DNA of 64,000 nt, taken from Sedimentisphaerales bacterium. GTDB lineage: Bacteria; Planctomycetota; Phycisphaerae; Sedimentisphaerales; Anaerobacaceae. This document shows, piece by piece, positions 63,701-64,000 of the stretch. The DNA is taken from assembly GCA_016932835.1 (NCBI GenBank), contig JAFGCD010000009.1, forward strand, positions 1 to 64,000, given 5' to 3'. The notes under the pieces are model-generated. The model was not told the DNA's origin. It searched no databases and worked only from the letters and a program-made list of their open reading frames with translations. How positions within the stretch are numbered: the stretch's first letter is position 1; every line of letters starts with the position of its first letter. A program made the translations under genes and the position numbers.

Positions 63701-64000
63701 CCGTGCCCCGGTTATACCTGAACACATACACGCCGTTATTCGGATCATGGAGCCTGTGTTCTGCATTTACGGTATTCGGGTCGGCTGCAACAGAACCGGG
63801 GCCTTCGACGGTAATAATAACGTCATACTGAATCGCTCTCTGCGGGTAGTGGTAACCCAGGTCAACGATTCCGTCATCCGGAATCATGTCGCTGCGTGTC
63901 GTGTTGTACTCGTCGGCTGCCCCGAGACCGAGCACATCGGCCAAGTCGCTTCCCGCATCGATACAATTGCTGTCAACCAACTGCAGACGTCCGGCGCCGA
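48774..64000 (-). CDS. Giant secreted multi-module beta-helix protein with an inserted subtilase, 5' end outside the window
   Basis: More than 5,070 residues are visible; the frame is open at 64000, and the first TTG at 63980 lies within a repeat-like segment, so it is not the true start. Five modules are joined by short hinges (DLGYHYP, DIGYHYS, DLGYHFP, DMGYHHR, DMGYHYP) near 63850, 61075, 58085, 54245 and 51968. Each module has an InlB/BACON-like strand domain (GTxVxLxAxP..GY.V..W), an entry motif like YSTIQAAIDAA, a DPNVVARTIID unit and a long right-handed beta-helix rich in GGAVY and NCTF..N turns. Module three contains a complete subtilase. The C-terminus has a dockerin-like duplicated helix pair (DLVYDGIINFFDYARVADAW near 49915) and three fibronectin-like repeats of about 105 residues. 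It is probably a cell-surface or secreted adhesin/glycan-binding protein; function is inferred from architecture. No PEP-CTERM signal is at the end. Confidence 0.85.
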   Translation of the reverse strand, partial: GAGRLQLVDSNCIDAGSDLADVLGLGAADEYNTTRSDMIPDDGIVDLGYHYPQRAIQYDVIITVEGPGSVAADPNTVNAEHRLHDPNNGVYVFRYNRGTAVELTAEPNEGYRVASWTGTVDEPAWNQAVNWVLVDSNETILLEFEEDILRVLKVPMEYSTIQAAIDAAGHGGAAVVLAEGVHYVTNPEGIDLQGKGISVMSTDPTDPNVVARTIIDAGGSRYAPGRAFRFHSGEGPDTVIRGVTIRGGYVVGNTGTAGRSGIFRPVPYTTTWREDIQTPPPPRAEEGNDVEGYAYGGGILCEYSSSPTIMDCIIMGNTVVAAYGGNGAQGKSAEGSNPPVWTYPGAPDPYEIGDGQWGGHGGDGMGNGYGGGIAVRSGSDPIIKNCIFNNNAARGAFGGDGGAGGQAATDSDYASNGGNGGTGIGDGFGGAIYVENGSMPTIENCTFIENEATTGLPAPGGAAGWGAPREPQYPRAPVVAEGMDGAVFAVDGPAGGAVYFRNADANLTGCTFIENKAYIAQQTSLPSETVVLPITSVFVENDDNFHYLDYVYEPAPVGTAGAGFGAGENIEVSLTNLEFFDGFGGATSFEPNCIVNISECLFKNNTNARTGGAITMAESGLLDVVACEFIGNDANTAGGAISTDSDAVITDCLFEDNQAWTNGGAIEAYFPYAGFDPNINPTLTIILESCSFLDNKTAGTSTGGGGAVYMKDFVATVNDCDFIGNTAASGGAMLVTLGDIIISGGRIIDNLSVGGDGYAMGGALMIADTRSTVENCILSDNTARDVSGSGGAITYYGSAARSILNNCLLTENSAVFRGGAVAMYLFATPTITNCTFVGNKANTRGGAVFADWSSEPIISDSIFAGSGKGAIVEVVGDSADAAITYSLFYDNPDGDYATFNSNTGITITKTAAEYDATNIIADPVFAAGSFGDFYLNQASSPAVNSGGSTAADAGMDTLTTDPAGLADSGQVDIGYHYSDRLLAPEYDVTITVVGGHGTVEFGGPTPLAEDPATATATFTAGTEVTLIATPDPNYRVLTWNALDEETGWKLNPISDPHWNRSILPLVINSNRILTVQFEPNVSSVLKVPQDYLTIEDALFDARSGDQIIVSQGIHYILDPNGIDFEGKAVILMSTDPDDPNVVARTIIDCQGTKYMPKRAFQFHSGEEDTAVVMGFTIRNGIATGPVGIAGRYAVYYPIPYQSTDPDNINAMPKAERGEDATGDGYGGAILCTNGSSPTITNCVITDCLVTGAVGGQGAMGVDIIDPGQTEWYYIPGDLTGDEQAATQMTETQWGGDGGDGMGIGHGGAIACLDGSSPVITNCLFRNNEAGGGWGGTAGDGGIYNGANGPRSWGGYGGNSYGVGVGGAIYAEQGSVPVIIDCNFTNNIASTGPIGVGGAVGNGDERDPPADGPDGYAYSYYDGGTGVNLGLGVIYDPYLGYIYDPYLGYIYDPTGYYGITNIAGGAIYFGADVDGTVSNCVFTDNAAFDTYYTTDATQVDSVQTPIYTNGAAVYSVAENNITIENCDFIRSLGNTVYCEPMCRLDIDNCLFEGGTGASNGGGLYMGLGGYADVNDCVFAGNTVTANGGAVLTFSDADFARCSFSGNEAGNDGGAVEAYYNTGDPNTHVILNLNFESCGFVGNKATLGLYGYGGAVHMQDFDAAFDDCYFVNNKSKSGGALFLIKGRTSITGGYINENLAMGASGFDTSGVLTTSILGVGLISGSAVGDANGLFDTVGKFGEAHWIDLSASVSMGGGAAFVDNEVLVENCIIQNNRVWSTNGSGGGLVFYGNSANHLLKNCLLTGNSAKSEGGAVSSLLYAVPKIQNCTFADNSAERYGGAVYSDWMSEVIVSDSIFQNCNRAAIAEEDFGGTVVRNSLFDGNPDGDYGLWNSATQQMTISSGPAIDPTNIAANPLFVAGPMGDYYLSQIAAGQSVDSPAVNAGSDTAFALGLIGRSTRTDGMFDTGVVDLGYHFPRHTDLSQYQLNVTVLDSHGSVDPGSGTYYDGSLVTLTASPKTGWRVKRWTGTADDWSRDNVNFVVMLDDRDITIEFEQPQVIVIGDPNYTSIQRGIDQAQNGDIVVVPTGNWDPPYPGLPAPEIVLTLDKGITLTSSNPDDPCSVAATVLDNIIFYVSTVDTEATIDGFTITNSRMYISYCSPTIRNCVFRSNNWFGADGDNGDNGDGEDGTSVSGGAMVIYNGSPIVQNCIFDDCSVTGGDGGRGSDANPYGHDGGWAGWAYGGAAYIGYGSNPRFAGCTFRNCFARGGSGGDGGNSTASPQEHGGRGGNYTWSPSEETGPGTYPNWYWWNGWSWGPYDADGLPSATVSADGTAVSYGGYYKDYWRYSGHGGAVYIENDSNPLFVDCNFIDNHTYGGLSGLGGEEWPTPDVRMIIENFGGAVYACYGSKPQFMGCDFRDNTADKTIDANEYSLLNPPEDVYVSYGGTIAAENGAWPTLIDCNITGGDASVGGAIYWSDADMTITDSNISDSTAYHGAGLYAVDANAIITGTTVTRNHAYIEPIALPVDANGVPDPNGFAGYNPGTIFGQGGGLYSLSSMVDVADSVFTDNVASASGGGIYYNASDHVPDDQPLLHNSLVTKNRAGRDGGGISANWFAGLTISNSTISDNIVSGSISAGPGMGGGLYCSYQSSVDVMNSIIWDNFASEGAQVAVAAGSLFEPRQSQLTITYTDIGPRFDPNALSLDGAGTLSGTGIAPDGGGGGPKLIDSRAIYSQFDAGAEMVRVIVTLVDPAELRAVTNWNSAQSVSLLRTEIARRQSVVMSSLAPTEFISKHTYENVSAFSGEITRSGLNKLLVNSAVAHIEPVRKVQPMLRQAMRLANASEVRNIYDGTGVAIAIVDSGVDYTHPFLGGGGFPNSKVIGGYDFGANDRDPYPDPVPGFAGLEAHGTACAGIAAGSLGEAGDYVGGVAPNAKVYAIKITWVGTPGASPFEAFTDSMIASWDWCITHRNDDPANPIKVISNSVGIPDMPFNDSHVADSFSPAATHAADTAVGLGITILAASGNDGFPGWGISWPSAISNVISVGGVEDITDQVMAYSNAGDMLDVLAPADPMYTLDIVGLGGFTPGDFWPAFNGTSSACPFAAGAVADVQQAAKAKLGRFLTPAEVRNLLAATGDPVTDTKVDLTRPRVNLGRALTGSSGPPIYLEKGCILNDFVSPDSNSYWGWDPNWDPDSGNIEEDPIFTADYYLGQIDAGQPAESNCVDGGNAFAAELGLDTYTTRIDGANDVNVVDMGYHHRQGVDIYELSVTVVEDMNDPGIHGIVDPNYGRYYDGTTVTLRAFPDEGYFLKGWYDANDARITSARELDVVMDSDKIFYARFRKPLEIEVSGGGEALYDAITVAENGDTLIVAAGTYNGDINFRGKEIAIVSTNPDDPNIVARAIVDCRNATRAFTFNTGEGPGALIDGLTIINGNTFGEPGGGIYIGEGSSPTIVNVVIADCNVSFAGGGGIYVDANSSPIFSNVTVRNCSVDQSGHGGGVFIDVNSSPTFEFCTVESCSADGFGGGLYSSTDSSITLADCNFVDNHANYSGGAVYTASGSSILTTCLFENNSADVSGGGVFHNVGCVSDVVDCNFTGNSAAGLLAMTYMPDPNDPNSVIIVTDNSLGKGGGIRCNEDTQISIIATYFGGNTADYGGGAYFDANCAGMVQWSELVHNEAEEDGGGIYLTDSNGLSVADCNVAFNTSVRGAGLFCVDSPDSTITNCKIRYNRAFRLVDIVSYALLDPNDPNVTIPADPTDPNFDPTDPNLIIVTSEVEDANAVSQGGGIYSFAGPNSISGCNISRNVTGTSGGGVYFAANGNQSIDFANNLVTQNKSGRDGGGISSNWFSDLQISNCTIAHNVTGDVNDPYWTGYGGGLHCSYDAGADIINTIIWGNRGYVGSQIYVGTGFTPDPRPSVVNVSYSDVMGWQVPGEPGMVDPNAIFVDTGCTLGWNSGTILNETPMFVGGYYLSQVAAGQAVDSPALDTGGYVVGIPGYGEMTTALNAMPDTGRIDMGYHYPIRACRLEIDVVDSNGTFVMTPQLDPNDTTGGWLNYGTVAILTGMPNEGYRVRGWYDANEVLLSTERVFEVVVDSNITIILDFEPVRTIAVYGQADAIQQAVDQAKTGDTLVVYSGTYDGGINLRGKDITLVSSNPDDANVVADTIIDCNGGVRGFIFNTNEDANTIVDGFTIINGGVTGEHGGGIFIDANTHPTLINLVIRDCVATSADPNDPNSTGNGGGVYVGQDSAPTFINVSVINCSADIGGGAFCDFNSVPIFDHCTFRDNFADFGGGLAYDSNCVSVVTGCNFVGNTAGDPNAATDPNIVNTVELASGGGLYVEPNSVITVADCNFSQNEAVLGAGLYADPNTELSVSASTFIDNVASDYGGAMFWYGTMDIADCNVSHNTALYGGGLAGVYSPRTTITRSAIWYNRAALPLPDDPNVAVDPNDPNTLLIADPNIPVTSGSGGGFFCFATPAVLRDSIIRHNHADTSGGGIYIAGNLSDADIFNCLLVNNAAGRDGGGISANWYAKPYISNCTFVTNAAPGLSGQRGSTGLGGGLNVSYHADTQVIDSIFWDNYALIGHEMAVFTGYEFDPRPGTLAVWYSDVKNGEDDVYVDDGCTLHWGTGNIDANPLFVEGVYDDYYLSSIATGHPADSPCTDTGSTYAGDVGLVGYTTRIDGAPDTGIVNLGYHRLNQEPCRLCDLVYDGIINFFDYARVADAWLDEGCSDGDGWCDGSDVTFDNSVNLKDVSFVADCWLVEDLSPPLPDPAEWAIEPQLFGSRADMTAVKAYDFWGWPVEYYFECVRGDCHDSGWIPTRTYSDNGLATGVRYGYRVKARDTSPRLNETGWSDVVYVGDEDTTPPAGLAWVFEPYAIAPNSVAMIATAFDASGVEYSFENITISGHESGWQDEPNWVDTYLDPNTEYCYRVRARDKSLAHNMTLWSDVACVTTPLPPDMIPPTPNPMLWDANDPNMLPTEIYIDANAGLFGYGVTMTCVVANDVSGVWYEFDCLENNDGDSGWIGVNTWTTPALGRTAQYLTFRVRARDAYWNMTDWSYPVPAYPQGMVRRYDDYPPYMRP
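54530..55850 (-). other. Subtilisin-like (S8) protease domain inserted in the third beta-helix module
   Basis: This part of the giant gene is a full protease. It has an inhibitor-I9-like propeptide (VRVIVTLVDPAELRA to AVAHIEPVRKVQP), then Asp (VAIAIVDSGVDYTHP near 55437), His (LEAHGTACAGIAAG near 55295), Asn (TILAASGNDGFPG) and Ser (FNGTSSACPFAAG near 54733). The sequence before it is a normal module end (QLTITYTDIGPRFDP) and the sequence after it continues that end (IYLEKGCILNDF then GNIEEDPIF). The protease therefore sits inside one loop of the repeat unit. Confidence 0.85.
59644..59715 (-). repeat. 24-base tandem repeat in the giant gene
   Basis: Two near-identical 24-base units (59644-59667 and 59668-59691) and a partial third unit encode repeated YDPYLGYI blocks. 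The units differ at only one base. They are in frame, so copy-number change would not break the protein. Confidence 0.75.

Overview
This 64 kb window most likely comes from an anaerobic or fermentative planctomycete of the Phycisphaerae type, probably a chromosome or metagenome contig. The evidence is lineage style rather than a marker gene. There is a hydrazine-synthase-alpha-like c-type cytochrome beside a glycoside hydrolase. There are long secreted proteins rich in Asp-Pro-Asn with dockerin-like tails, an exosortase exopolysaccharide operon, a one-chain pyruvate:ferredoxin oxidoreductase and an alpha-glucan phosphorylase. No rRNA, tRNA or CRISPR array was found.

Layout: (1) 1-4.0 kb holds a minus-strand pair, a truncated GH127 hydrolase and a secreted haem-motif protein of the HzsA-like family; the left edge has a nested palindrome that may be a mobile-element end. 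(2) 4.4-14.6 kb is housekeeping: a cobalamin-binding-fold protein, citramalate synthase, alpha-glucan phosphorylase, a well-defined 6S-like RNA gene, a compact PheT and a secreted clan GH-A-like hydrolase. (3) 14.7-22.1 kb has a Tat-exported enolase-superfamily protein, a TrkA/TrkH potassium uptake pair in which TrkA has lost part of its Rossmann fold, a VOC protein, a Ycf46-like AAA ATPase, a PEGA lipoprotein and a zinc-phospholipase-C-like protein. (4) 22.2-36.4 kb is a minus-strand exopolysaccharide/exosortase locus: Wza-like export protein, exosortase, EpsI-like protein, giant TPR protein, tyrosine autokinase, sugar epimerase, and an upstream lipoprotein. (5) 36.4-43.8 kb has nifJ and the pyrR-pyrB-pyrC-yacP operon. 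(6) 43.9-48.7 kb has a subtilase-fold dockerin protein with an altered catalytic triad, aroA, and a divergent aroC. (7) 48.8-64 kb is one minus-strand gene, still open at the window edge, encoding more than 5,000 residues.

The most unusual feature is the giant protein. It consists of five consecutive modules, each an InlB/BACON-like strand domain plus a right-handed beta-helix. A complete subtilisin-like protease with an intact triad is inserted inside the third module. The tail carries a dockerin-like duplicated segment and three fibronectin-like repeats. The neighbouring 599-residue dockerin protein has the subtilase fold but lacks the expected Asp, so two subtilases of opposite apparent competence lie about 10 kb apart.

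Other points worth attention are the 6S-like RNA with its own promoter and terminator, a sigma-54-like site upstream of the exosortase operon, the five-copy short motif in the Wza-like linker, the TrkA deletion, and the missing conserved histidine in AroC. All functional calls rest on reading motifs by eye; no database search was run.
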